64,000 nt of DNA from Maridesulfovibrio sp. (GTDB lineage Bacteria > Desulfobacterota > Desulfovibrionia > Desulfovibrionales > Desulfovibrionaceae): NCBI RefSeq assembly GCF_963677005.1, contig NZ_OY781616.1, positions 434,001-498,000 on the forward strand. The letters run 5' to 3'. The position numbers were made by a program, and so were the translations under genes. Positions 21,063 to 29,028 of this stretch are shown piece by piece (the stretch's first letter is position 1; every line of letters starts with the position of its first letter). The notes beneath the pieces were generated by a model. It was not told the origin of the DNA, searched no databases, and was given only the letters and a program-made list of their open reading frames with translations.

Positions 21063-22098
21063 CCATGAAATGAGTTTCCGGCATTTCGCGCAGGCGTTTT
21101 GCGCTCTGCTCAGCGGTTATATCCCGTTGCGGCATGCCCAGCATTTCGAAACCGACCATGAATTTGCGCACAGTGGCCGAGCGCAGCAACGGAGGATAAT
21201 AGTGGATGTGCCAGTGCCAGTGATCTCCGTTTCTGCCGTCAACAGGGCTTTGGTGTATTCCCATGGAGTAGGGGAATGAGGTTTCAAACAGATTGTCGAA
21301 CCGTATGCCCATGCGTACGAGAGCTTCGGCAAGGTCGTCCTTTTGCCGGTCGTCCATGTCGGTCAGCGTTCCCATATGCGTTTTGGGCAGAATCATGGTC
21401 TCGAACGGCCAGACCGCCCAGAAGGGGACCAGTGCCGCAAATGATCCGTTCTCGAAAATTATACGCTCGCCGGATTCCAGTTCCTTTTCCAGATAGCGGC
21501 AGAGCATACACTTGCCGCGGTTTTCCATGAACTCACGCTGTCTTGAATCTTCTGCTGCCGGAATTACCGGAACAGAACCTGTAGCCCAGATCTGCCCGTG
21601 CGGGTGGGGATTGGAGCAACCCATTATATCCCCGCGGTTTTCGAAAATCTGGACATAGCCGATGTCATCCCGCGCTCCCAACTCCCGGAACTGTGCGCAC
21701 CACGCATCGACAACCCTGCGGACGTTTTTGGGCTGCATACGGGAAAGAGTCAGGTCGTGGCGGGGAGAAAAACAGACCACCCGGCATATTCCGTTTTCAG
21801 GTTCCGCGCGAAGCAATCCGTCTTCATCGGAAAAACCGTTTATGGAGTCGGCCAGCAGGGCGGGGAAATCGTTGTCGAATACAAAAATATCTTCGTAGGA
21901 AGGATTTGTGTCGCCGGTATTGCGAACATTGCCGGGGCACAGGTAACAATCCGGATCGTATTCCGGTTTTTCCGGACCGGTCGTCTTTTCCTGACGGCCC
22001 TGCCAGGGTCGTTTTGTCCTGTGCGGAGAGACCAGCACCCATTCCCCGGTAAGGGGATTGAATCTTTTGTGAGGGTGTTCCTGAAGCTCTTTTGTCAT
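21049..22098 (-). CDS. galT: Galactose-1-phosphate uridylyltransferase
   Basis: A 349-residue cytosolic enzyme that swaps UMP between UDP-glucose and galactose-1-phosphate. The active-site HPH is in [14 protein letters not shown] near residues 160-173, so the nucleophilic His is present. The N-terminal metal site has CYLCPGN. A second conserved block, [25 protein letters not shown], lies near 285-309. It is the first gene of the sugar operon, directly downstream of a promoter with an overlapping LacI-type operator. Confidence 0.95.
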   Translation of the reverse strand: MTKELQEHPHKRFNPLTGEWVLVSPHRTKRPWQGRQEKTTGPEKPEYDPDCYLCPGNVRNTGDTNPSYEDIFVFDNDFPALLADSINGFSDEDGLLRAEPENGICRVVCFSPRHDLTLSRMQPKNVRRVVDAWCAQFRELGARDDIGYVQIFENRGDIMGCSNPHPHGQIWATGSVPVIPAAEDSRQREFMENRGKCMLCRYLEKELESGERIIFENGSFAALVPFWAVWPFETMILPKTHMGTLTDMDDRQKDDLAEALVRMGIRFDNLFETSFPYSMGIHQSPVDGRNGDHWHWHIHYYPPLLRSATVRKFMVGFEMLGMPQRDITAEQSAKRLREMPETHFMDGEN

Positions 22099-22146
22099 AA
22101 GTGCGTTTCCTGTCCCGGTTCATGAATCAGTTTCTGCAAACGAAAC

Positions 22147-22160
22147 CGCAAACGTTTTCG
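22147..22160 (-). promoter_or_regulatory. LacI-family operator in the gal promoter
   Basis: CGAAAACGTTTGCG (minus strand) is a near-perfect 14-base palindrome with the central CG typical of LacI/GalR operators. It begins two bases downstream of the -10 box, around the transcription start, a position that would block RNA polymerase. It is the natural target of the lacI-type regulator encoded in the same operon. Confidence 0.8.
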
Positions 22161-22162
22161 GT

Positions 22163-22191
22163 AGTATCTCCGGACTTGGGTATCTTGTCAA
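22163..22191 (-). promoter_or_regulatory. Sigma-70-type promoter of the gal/ABC operon
   Basis: On the minus strand TTGACA (22191-22186) and GATACT (22168-22163) are separated by 17 bases, the consensus spacing. It lies about 65 bases upstream of the galT start. Confidence 0.8.
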
Positions 22192-22380
22192 TAATGCTGT
22201 CGCAAAATGTTGTTCATGTTTTATGTTTACCAAGGCAACAGAAGATGTCTTTCATGAAATTTAAAGAATTGTGTCTTCATGCACGGTGGTGTTTCTTGCT
22301 GATGGATGCGAAATTTATTATTAATGATTTGCACCTCCAGTTGAGGTCCGTTTTTTGGCTGTTGAAACCCGGGAGGGAGA

Positions 22381-23178
22381 ATGAGGTTGTCCGGTTGTCG
22401 TGAACATATTGCAATTTTAGCCGTTTTGGCAGCTGTGCTGTTGACGGTGCTGGTTTCGTGTGCGGGAAATGAACCTGCGCATAAACGTGAACTGTTGATT
22501 TATTGCGGTATCACCATGATAAAACCGATGACTGAAATAGCTAAAATAATTGAGGAAGAATACAACTGCAAAATACATATCACCAAAGGCGGGTCCGGAA
22601 ATCTTCTCAAGTCATTGAAGGCCAACCAGCTTGGGGATCTTTATCTGCCGGGCTCTGATTCATATATAAAAACATGCATCCAGGAAGGGTTGGTTACCGA
22701 GGCTGTCCATGTCGGGTTCAACAAGGCTGCCATGATGACACGGGAAGGCAATCCCAAGAATATCCCTGCCGCGTTGGAAAGTCTGGCTGATCCCCGCTAT
22801 TATGTGGTGATAGGTGATCCGGATAGCGGCAGCATAGGGCGCGAGACAAAGAAGATACTGGTGAAAAGAGGCTTGTTTGAGCAGGTCGTAGGCAATGCCA
22901 AGCAACTGACAACTGATTCAAAAGACCTTATCCGTGTATTGAAGGATAAAGAGGCCGATCTGGTCATCAACTGGTATGCCACGTCCACATGGCCGGAAAA
23001 CAGAGATTCGGTGTCTGTGCTGCCTATTGATGATCGATATGCGCAAAAGAAGAAATTGATGTTGGGATTGCTGAGATTTTCAAAGCACCCGGATATCGCA
23101 AAAGCTTTTATGAAATACGCCACTCTTGAGAAAGGGCGTGAGATATTTAACAAATACGGCCTTTATGATGTCAAATAG
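22381..23178 (+). CDS. Periplasmic substrate-binding lipoprotein (ModA-like fold), signalling partner
   Basis: A 265-residue predicted lipoprotein with lipobox LVSC near residue 27. The mature protein resembles ModA-type binding proteins: RELLIYCGITMIKPMTEIAKIIEE, then KGGSGNLLKSLKANQLGDLYLPG, then VVIGDPDSGSIGRETKKIL. No ABC permease or ATPase is nearby. Its stop overlaps the start of the sensor kinase, which suggests that it works as the ligand-sensing input of the kinase rather than for uptake. The ligand may be an oxyanion but is not shown. GGGAGGGAGA precedes the ATG. Confidence 0.85.
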   Translation: MRLSGCREHIAILAVLAAVLLTVLVSCAGNEPAHKRELLIYCGITMIKPMTEIAKIIEEEYNCKIHITKGGSGNLLKSLKANQLGDLYLPGSDSYIKTCIQEGLVTEAVHVGFNKAAMMTREGNPKNIPAALESLADPRYYVVIGDPDSGSIGRETKKILVKRGLFEQVVGNAKQLTTDSKDLIRVLKDKEADLVINWYATSTWPENRDSVSVLPIDDRYAQKKKLMLGLLRFSKHPDIAKAFMKYATLEKGREIFNKYGLYDVK

Positions 23179-25792
23179 CAGATTGCCGAGCCTGTTTGAA
23201 AAGACGGTAATACGGAAAGTAGTCTACCTCAGTCTTACTTTCCTGTTGTCTTTCGTGGTCTTTTTTGCCGTTGAAAATCTTCATTTTAAGGCTGTATCCG
23301 GTTTTCAGGAGCGGATTGAGAATCAGCAGGCCCGAGCTTCACTCGGTAAAGCCCTTCTTTCCAGACTGCTGATGATAGAACTGGACCTGCGCAAGCTCGG
23401 CGAAGCGGAAGATGTGCGTACCGTTGATATAATTCAGGACGCAGTCTTTGATTATATCAAAAGCATCTCTGAAGTGCTGAAAATACTTCATAACGGCGGA
23501 ACATTCGTCAATTCCCGTCCGGCCAATTTTTATAACGTCGATCATGTTGATGAGAAAATCAATTTCAGCCGAGGGTCGGAAGACGGATACGTGATGGAGG
23601 TTATTGACCTCACTCCCAAGATTATTGATTTGAAAGATGAAGTGGAGTGGATTGCTTCCAGAAAAAGAGAACTCATAGATGCCGGAAACGGTCCCGATGC
23701 CAGAGAACTTGAGGACCGCATAAGCATAAAAATGATGACTGTGGAGGCCCTTATCCTGCGTGCTCGCGAGTCGGCAAGCAAGATTTTTTACGATACTCAA
23801 CTGGAAATCAAGCAGCTAACCCATCTCAGACAGGAAGCCTTTCAGCGTTTTTCCATGATCCGTTTCGGTCTTCTCGGGTTTACCCTTTTAATCGGCGGCC
23901 TGCTGTTTTTCCGCATATTCCATCAGTTGCGGAATATTCTTAATGACCGGGAGCATAAGACCAGAAACCTTGAGGAAACAAAGCAGACAATTGAGACCAT
24001 ACTGGATTCCATTCCGGTAGGTGTTGTTATCGTGAATAGCGATAAAGAAGTCGTTCGTACCAACTCCGAGGCCCTGCGTCTTTTTGAAGCAAAGGGACCG
24101 GATGACGTCCTGCATAGGAAATGCAGCAATCTTTTCTGTCTTTCCGCGGAATCGGAGCTCTGTCCCTTTGAAGCGGACCTCAGTCCCAATCATGTGGCCG
24201 AGATAAAGGTTAAGACCTGCCGGGGACGGGAGATTACTGTTCTTAAAAATGCCACTCACATCAGTTTTGCCGGAGAGCGTTTGGTTCTTGAGGCTTTTAT
24301 GGATATTTCTCCCCGGCTGGAGATGGAGAACAGGCTTCAAGAAGAGCAGATGTATGTCAACGCTGTCCTGCAGGGCGTGCAGGCAGGTGTGGTTGTCATC
24401 CATGCCGCCAGCCATACCATTGTAGATATGAATGAAGCTGCGGCAAGGCTTATAGGGGTTGAAAGGAGCGAGGCGATCGGGGCTGTCTGTCATAAGTATA
24501 TATGCCCTGCCGAGCTTGGGCGTTGTCCGGTGACAGATTTAGGGCATACTGTTGATCATGCTGTGCGCCGTCTGGCCAACGGAAAATCCGTTCTTAAGAG
24601 TGTTGTGCCGCTTCAACGCGGCGGTGAACTTTATCTGCTTGAAAATTTCGTTGATATTACCGAACGCGTAGATGTTGAAGAACAGCTTAAAACCGCTCTT
24701 GCGGCAGCGGACAAGGCCAGCCGGGCCAAGTCCGAGTTTCTGTCGCGTATGAGTCATGAGTTGCGGACTCCGCTCAATGCCATTGTCGGGTTTTCCGAGT
24801 TGTTGCTCGACGATAAAGACAAATTTCTGAGCAGCCACCAGTACGCTCAAGTGGAGCATATCAAGGTTGCCGGGCTGCACCTCATGCAGATGATTACAAA
24901 GGTTCTGGATTTTTCCAAAATTGAATCCGGGAACATGATTGTAAGTATCGAACCGGTTTCCATCCATGGAATAGTTTCGGAATGCATGGTTCTGCTGGAA
25001 CAGTTCGCTGTGCAGAGCGATGTTTCTGTTTCAATTGACAGCGGACTGGCCGGACTTCCGTCTGTAGAAGCCGACCGCACCTGTCTGAAGCAGGTTGTCT
25101 TAAACCTCATGTCCAACGCTGTTAAATACAATAAAGCAGGCGGAGATGTTCGTGTGTGCGGAAAGCTGTCCTCCGGTTTTGTCATGTTACAGGTGGAGGA
25201 TACCGGAATAGGCATTCCTGAGAGTCGGTTGGATGAAATATTCGATCCCTTTACCCGGTTGATTGATGAAGCCTCTGCCATAGAGGGAACAGGGGTAGGG
25301 CTGGCCATAACAAAACAACTGGTTGAGTCCATGAACGGATCTATCCGGGTTGAGAGCCGGGAAGGTGCCGGGTCGGTCTTTTCTTTGTCTCTTCCCGTTT
25401 CGTCAGTTTCTGAGGAAGAGGGGCAATATGGTGTGGAGAAGGAACACGACGGGCTGACAATTGTTTACATTGATGATGATCAGGACTCTATTGCGGAAAT
25501 GCGCAAGCTTACAACCGGCTTTGGATCATGCACTTTGGTTGTGCGCAGAAATATTGAAAGCGGACTCAAGGCTGTGCAGCTTATGAAGCCGGATATCTGT
25601 ATTTTAACTGACCGATTTTATGGAGGATGGGGAGATGATTGGAAAGACGTTCTGTCCTCATTGCCCCTTGCGGTTCTCCGTTCCGACGGTGATACCGGGC
25701 CTGCTGACGGGGTACCGAGTTTGACTAAAAATTTTAATCCTGATAACCTTTTGGAAATAATAGATAATTTTTGGGGAAGCAAACATGGTTGA
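23165..25792 (+). CDS. Membrane hybrid sensor histidine kinase with two Cys-containing PAS domains
   Basis: An 875-residue kinase. Order: a membrane helix at about 10-32, a ~190-residue periplasmic region, a second helix near 230-250, PAS at about 285-400, PAS at about 405-520, HisKA with the phosphoacceptor His in RMSHELRTPLNAIVGFSELL, an HATPase domain (DTGIGIPESRLDEIFDPF, GTGVGLAITKQLV), and a C-terminal receiver-like domain with DDD in IVYIDDDQDS, Asp in ILTDRFYGG and Lys in LTKNF. Both PAS domains carry Cys patterns (CSNLFCLSAESELCPFE; CHKYICPAELGRCPVTD). The start at 23165 (or 23168) overlaps the binding-protein gene. It probably reads that protein's state in the periplasm and signals to the HD-GYP regulator. 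Confidence 0.9.
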   Translation: MMSNSRLPSLFEKTVIRKVVYLSLTFLLSFVVFFAVENLHFKAVSGFQERIENQQARASLGKALLSRLLMIELDLRKLGEAEDVRTVDIIQDAVFDYIKSISEVLKILHNGGTFVNSRPANFYNVDHVDEKINFSRGSEDGYVMEVIDLTPKIIDLKDEVEWIASRKRELIDAGNGPDARELEDRISIKMMTVEALILRARESASKIFYDTQLEIKQLTHLRQEAFQRFSMIRFGLLGFTLLIGGLLFFRIFHQLRNILNDREHKTRNLEETKQTIETILDSIPVGVVIVNSDKEVVRTNSEALRLFEAKGPDDVLHRKCSNLFCLSAESELCPFEADLSPNHVAEIKVKTCRGREITVLKNATHISFAGERLVLEAFMDISPRLEMENRLQEEQMYVNAVLQGVQAGVVVIHAASHTIVDMNEAAARLIGVERSEAIGAVCHKYICPAELGRCPVTDLGHTVDHAVRRLANGKSVLKSVVPLQRGGELYLLENFVDITERVDVEEQLKTALAAADKASRAKSEFLSRMSHELRTPLNAIVGFSELLLDDKDKFLSSHQYAQVEHIKVAGLHLMQMITKVLDFSKIESGNMIVSIEPVSIHGIVSECMVLLEQFAVQSDVSVSIDSGLAGLPSVEADRTCLKQVVLNLMSNAVKYNKAGGDVRVCGKLSSGFVMLQVEDTGIGIPESRLDEIFDPFTRLIDEASAIEGTGVGLAITKQLVESMNGSIRVESREGAGSVFSLSLPVSSVSEEEGQYGVEKEHDGLTIVYIDDDQDSIAEMRKLTTGFGSCTLVVRRNIESGLKAVQLMKPDICILTDRFYGGWGDDWKDVLSSLPLAVLRSDGDTGPADGVPSLTKNFNPDNLLEIIDNFWGSKHG

Positions 25793-26846
25793 CCAAAAGG
25801 AACTCAGCAAATCCAATATTCTGATTGTTGATGATAATCCTACCAATATAGTCCTGCTTGAAAATGTGCTGGAGCGTGAAGGGTACACCAATTATACCTC
25901 CACAGTTGATCCGCGCGAAGTGCCTGCCTTATATGATGCCGAAGATTTTGACCTGCTTCTTCTGGATATCCGCATGCCTCATATTAACGGTATTGAATTG
26001 ATGAGAATGCTGCACGACCGGATACAGGATGATTACATCCCCATTCTGGTTCTTACCGCGCAGACGGATCAGAAAACGAGGCAGGAAGCTCTGCAGGCCG
26101 GAGCAAAGGATTTTCTGACCAAGCCGTTTAATTTCTGGGAAATTATTCTTCGTATCCGCAATATGCTGGAAACCAGATATTATTATAAACGGCAGATTTT
26201 AAGGGCGGAAACCCTGGAAGCCGAGGTTAGGACCAGAACCAGAGAATTGTATGAAACTCAGCTTGAGGTGGTGCGCAGGCTTGGCAGGGCAGGGGAATTC
26301 CGGGACAATGAAACCGGTAACCATGTAATACGCATGAGCAAGGTTTCCGAGATTATCGCTCGGGGCATGGGGCTTGATGAGCATACCTGTGAACTGATCC
26401 TCAATGCCAGCCCGATGCACGATGTGGGCAAGATCGCCATTCCGGACTCTGTGCTGCTCAAGAGCGGTCCTCTGGACCCTGAAGAATGGGAACAGATGAA
26501 AACGCATGTTGCTGTAGGGGCGGAGATTCTGGGTGATCATCCTTCCGAGATAATCTGGACCGCTTCGCAGGTTGCCCTGTATCATCATGAAAAATGGGAT
26601 GGGTCAGGGTATCCTGAAGGCCTAAGGGGCGAGAATATTCCCCTTGTCGCACGGATAGCTGCCGTGAGCGATGTCTTTGATGCCTTGACCTCCGAGCGGC
26701 CTTACAAGAAACCATGGACCATGGATGCTGCAGTTGAGTATATAAGCTCCGAATCCGGAAAACATTTTGATCCGCAAGTAGTCGATGCATTCATCGCAAA
26801 CCTTTCTAAAATAGTAGAGGTCAGAGAAGCTTTTCCTGATTCCTGA
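25785..26846 (+). CDS. Response regulator with HD-GYP cyclic-di-GMP phosphodiesterase domain
   Basis: A 353-residue RpfG-type regulator. The receiver domain (residues 10-125) has DD in ILIVDDNPTN, the phosphoacceptor Asp in LLLLDIRMPHINGIELM, Thr in VLTAQTD and Lys in FLTKPFN. The output domain has the HD pair in SPMHDVGKIAIPD and the GYP motif in HHEKWDGSGYPEGLRG, so it should hydrolyse c-di-GMP. The start overlaps the kinase stop by eight bases, making a three-gene coupled unit with the binding protein and kinase. Confidence 0.93.
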   Translation: MVDQKELSKSNILIVDDNPTNIVLLENVLEREGYTNYTSTVDPREVPALYDAEDFDLLLLDIRMPHINGIELMRMLHDRIQDDYIPILVLTAQTDQKTRQEALQAGAKDFLTKPFNFWEIILRIRNMLETRYYYKRQILRAETLEAEVRTRTRELYETQLEVVRRLGRAGEFRDNETGNHVIRMSKVSEIIARGMGLDEHTCELILNASPMHDVGKIAIPDSVLLKSGPLDPEEWEQMKTHVAVGAEILGDHPSEIIWTASQVALYHHEKWDGSGYPEGLRGENIPLVARIAAVSDVFDALTSERPYKKPWTMDAAVEYISSESGKHFDPQVVDAFIANLSKIVEVREAFPDS

Positions 26847-27348
26847 TTAATTCGGCCCCGCTTGATTGCCGTCTTTGTGTCCCTCCTCTCCCTTAGAAAT
26901 TATACTCCCCCTTTTATTCTCTTTTGGCTGAAAAACAGTTCTTCGTTTTGATCAGATCAAGGAGGCAAGTTCTGTAACGGTCTCTTTTTTTGCGACTTTG
27001 TATATAGTAATCTATTTTTATTTATAAATATTTATTTTTGCGCCGAATGATCTGTTTGATGAGCGCAACCGGTCTGTTGCTGTTTTGCTTTCGGATTGTA
27101 ACCGTCTTTTCAGTAGGTTGCCCTTGTTGTAATTTTAATTCCATATATTTCAGTTGGTTGTTTTAATGTTTTGAGATCTCAAGAAAAATCTGAAAAGTTT
27201 CAAATTAATTTATTTGAAGACTAAACAGCCTCGAAAAACTGTGTTATGGGTAGGTATCCATTAGTGCCTTCTGGAGTTTCTCGGCGTCTGTGAGAAAAGA
27301 ATTTTTATCTTTGTTATCAGATAGTTAAAACAGCAAGGTGAGGTGCAC
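26847..27348. other. AT-rich intergenic region with one palindrome
   Basis: About 500 bases without a supported gene. A perfect dyad TTGATC-A-GATCAA lies at 26948-26960. The region from 27000 to 27045 is almost all A and T. A hydrophobic 39-codon frame at 27047-27166 has no ribosome-binding site and I do not accept it. The promoter of the DUF4301 gene should be near its 3' end. Confidence 0.45.
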
Positions 27349-28896
27349 ATGACTACCGAAAATGAACTGATCAAACTGGAAAAAAGTTTTAATGATATTC
27401 TGGACAACGGTATTTCTGCCAGGGCCATGGCAGAACAGATACGAAGATTCGAGACCGGGTTTCCGTCCACCAGACTGGAACGGGCCTGCACTCCCGGGGA
27501 CGGCATTTATCGCATAGAATCAGACGAGCGGGATTTCCTTCTCGACATATATGAAGATGCTGCCGAGGAAGGCCGTTTTTCAAAGTTTGTACCTGCGTCC
27601 GGTGCTGCCACGCGCATGTTCAAGCATCTGTTGGCCATGCTGAATTCAGGAAACAGCCAGGCTGATCTTGATGAAAAAGATGCGGCCATGTGTCGTGACT
27701 TCATGGATAGCCTGCCGGTGTTTCCTTTTTATGAAAAACTGAAGGATTCCATGGCTGATGCCGGGTTTGATATTGATGAGTGCTGCGCCACCGGAGACTA
27801 CGTTCCGGTGCTTGAGTCTTTGCTGACTGAAAAGGGGCTTGGATACGGATCAATGCCCAAGGGGCTTATTCCGTTCCACCGTTACGGGAGCGAATGCCGC
27901 ACTCCTTTCGAAGAGCATATTGCGGAGGCAGTTGAGCATATCCGGTGCGGCAAGGGACGAATCAAAGTTCATTTCACCGTCAGCCCGGCATATTCTGATG
28001 CAATAAAAGAGCACATTGAGCAGGCCAGAGAAAAGTTTTTCGGTCATAAACTGGACATTTCGTATTCGGTTCAGTCCGGCAAGACAGATACTGTGGCGGT
28101 CGATATGGAAAACAATGTGTTCCGTACAGCGGACAGCAAAATTCTGTTTCGTCCGGCAGGGCATGGCGCTCTTCTCGGCAATCTGTATGATATGTGCGGC
28201 GACATCGTTTACCTGAAAAACATTGATAATATCGTACCGGACAGCGTGAAGGGTGATACCGTTGAATACAAAAAACTGCTTGGCGGATTGCTGGTGCAAC
28301 TGCAGTCGGAAGTGTTTGAATGCATCAAGATACTTGAAAAGCCTGATTGTGACGAATTGGATATCGCCACGGTAGCGATATTCGCGGTGACCAGGCTTAA
28401 CATGCGCCTTCCCGACGATTATGCACTGCTTTCAATTGAAGAGAAAATTGACATTTTTTATTCCAGGCTTGCCCGTCCTGTGCGGGTGTGCGGAATGGTT
28501 CGTAATGAAGGGGAGCCGGGCGGCGGTCCCTTCTGGGTAAAGGGCGTTGACGGAGTAGCGGCTCCGCAGATTGTTGAAAAAAGCCAGGTTGATCTTGATG
28601 ATCCCCTGCAGGCCGAAGTACTTGGATCAGCGACACATTTCAATCCGGTGGACCTTGTCTGCGGCGTACGCAATCATAAAGGGGAAAGGTTCAACCTGCA
28701 TGATTTCGTTGACCCCGAAACCGGTTTTATTTCTGTGAAATCAAAAGACGGGCGGAAATTGAAAGCAATGGAACTGCCCGGACTCTGGAACGGATCAATG
28801 GCCGACTGGATTACCTTTTTTGTGGAAGTTCCGTTAAGCACATTTTCGCCGGTTAAAACCGTCAATGATCTGCTGAAGGACGAACACAGGCAATAG
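27349..28896 (+). CDS. DUF4301 family protein
   Basis: A 515-residue soluble protein. FVPASGAATRMFKHLLAML near residues 80-98 is the hallmark of the DUF4301 family, followed by LPVFPFYEKL, KGLIPFHRYGSECRTPFEEH, and VHFTVSPAYSDAIKEHIEQA. The ATG at 27349 follows AAGGTGAGG; an upstream GTG at 27343 is less likely. The middle part (residues about 150-330) has features reminiscent of sugar nucleotidyltransferases, but I cannot identify catalytic residues with confidence. It is a single gene with its own terminator. Function is unknown. Confidence 0.85.
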   Translation: MTTENELIKLEKSFNDILDNGISARAMAEQIRRFETGFPSTRLERACTPGDGIYRIESDERDFLLDIYEDAAEEGRFSKFVPASGAATRMFKHLLAMLNSGNSQADLDEKDAAMCRDFMDSLPVFPFYEKLKDSMADAGFDIDECCATGDYVPVLESLLTEKGLGYGSMPKGLIPFHRYGSECRTPFEEHIAEAVEHIRCGKGRIKVHFTVSPAYSDAIKEHIEQAREKFFGHKLDISYSVQSGKTDTVAVDMENNVFRTADSKILFRPAGHGALLGNLYDMCGDIVYLKNIDNIVPDSVKGDTVEYKKLLGGLLVQLQSEVFECIKILEKPDCDELDIATVAIFAVTRLNMRLPDDYALLSIEEKIDIFYSRLARPVRVCGMVRNEGEPGGGPFWVKGVDGVAAPQIVEKSQVDLDDPLQAEVLGSATHFNPVDLVCGVRNHKGERFNLHDFVDPETGFISVKSKDGRKLKAMELPGLWNGSMADWITFFVEVPLSTFSPVKTVNDLLKDEHRQ

Positions 28897-28938
28897 CAGT
28901 CCCGGCTGAAAATATTTGTGGGTAGTTGTTTCAAGGGT

Positions 28939-28983
28939 AAAGGCCCGAACCGGAATTATTGATTGCGCCGGGGAGGGCCTTTT
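28939..28983 (+). terminator. Terminator of the DUF4301 gene
   Basis: AAAGGCCC (28939-28946) pairs with GGGCCTTT (28975-28982) around a loop that holds a second short CCGG pairing. TTTT follows. It separates this gene from the convergent GGDEF-EAL gene. Confidence 0.75.
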
Positions 28984-29028
28984 AACGTTCCTGATTGTCT
29001 ACTTGTAAAAGCTACACTTCAGGTAGAG

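Noticed and set aside
27047..27166. 39-codon hydrophobic frame
   Set aside because: No ribosome-binding site, AT-rich spacer and no conservation evidence.
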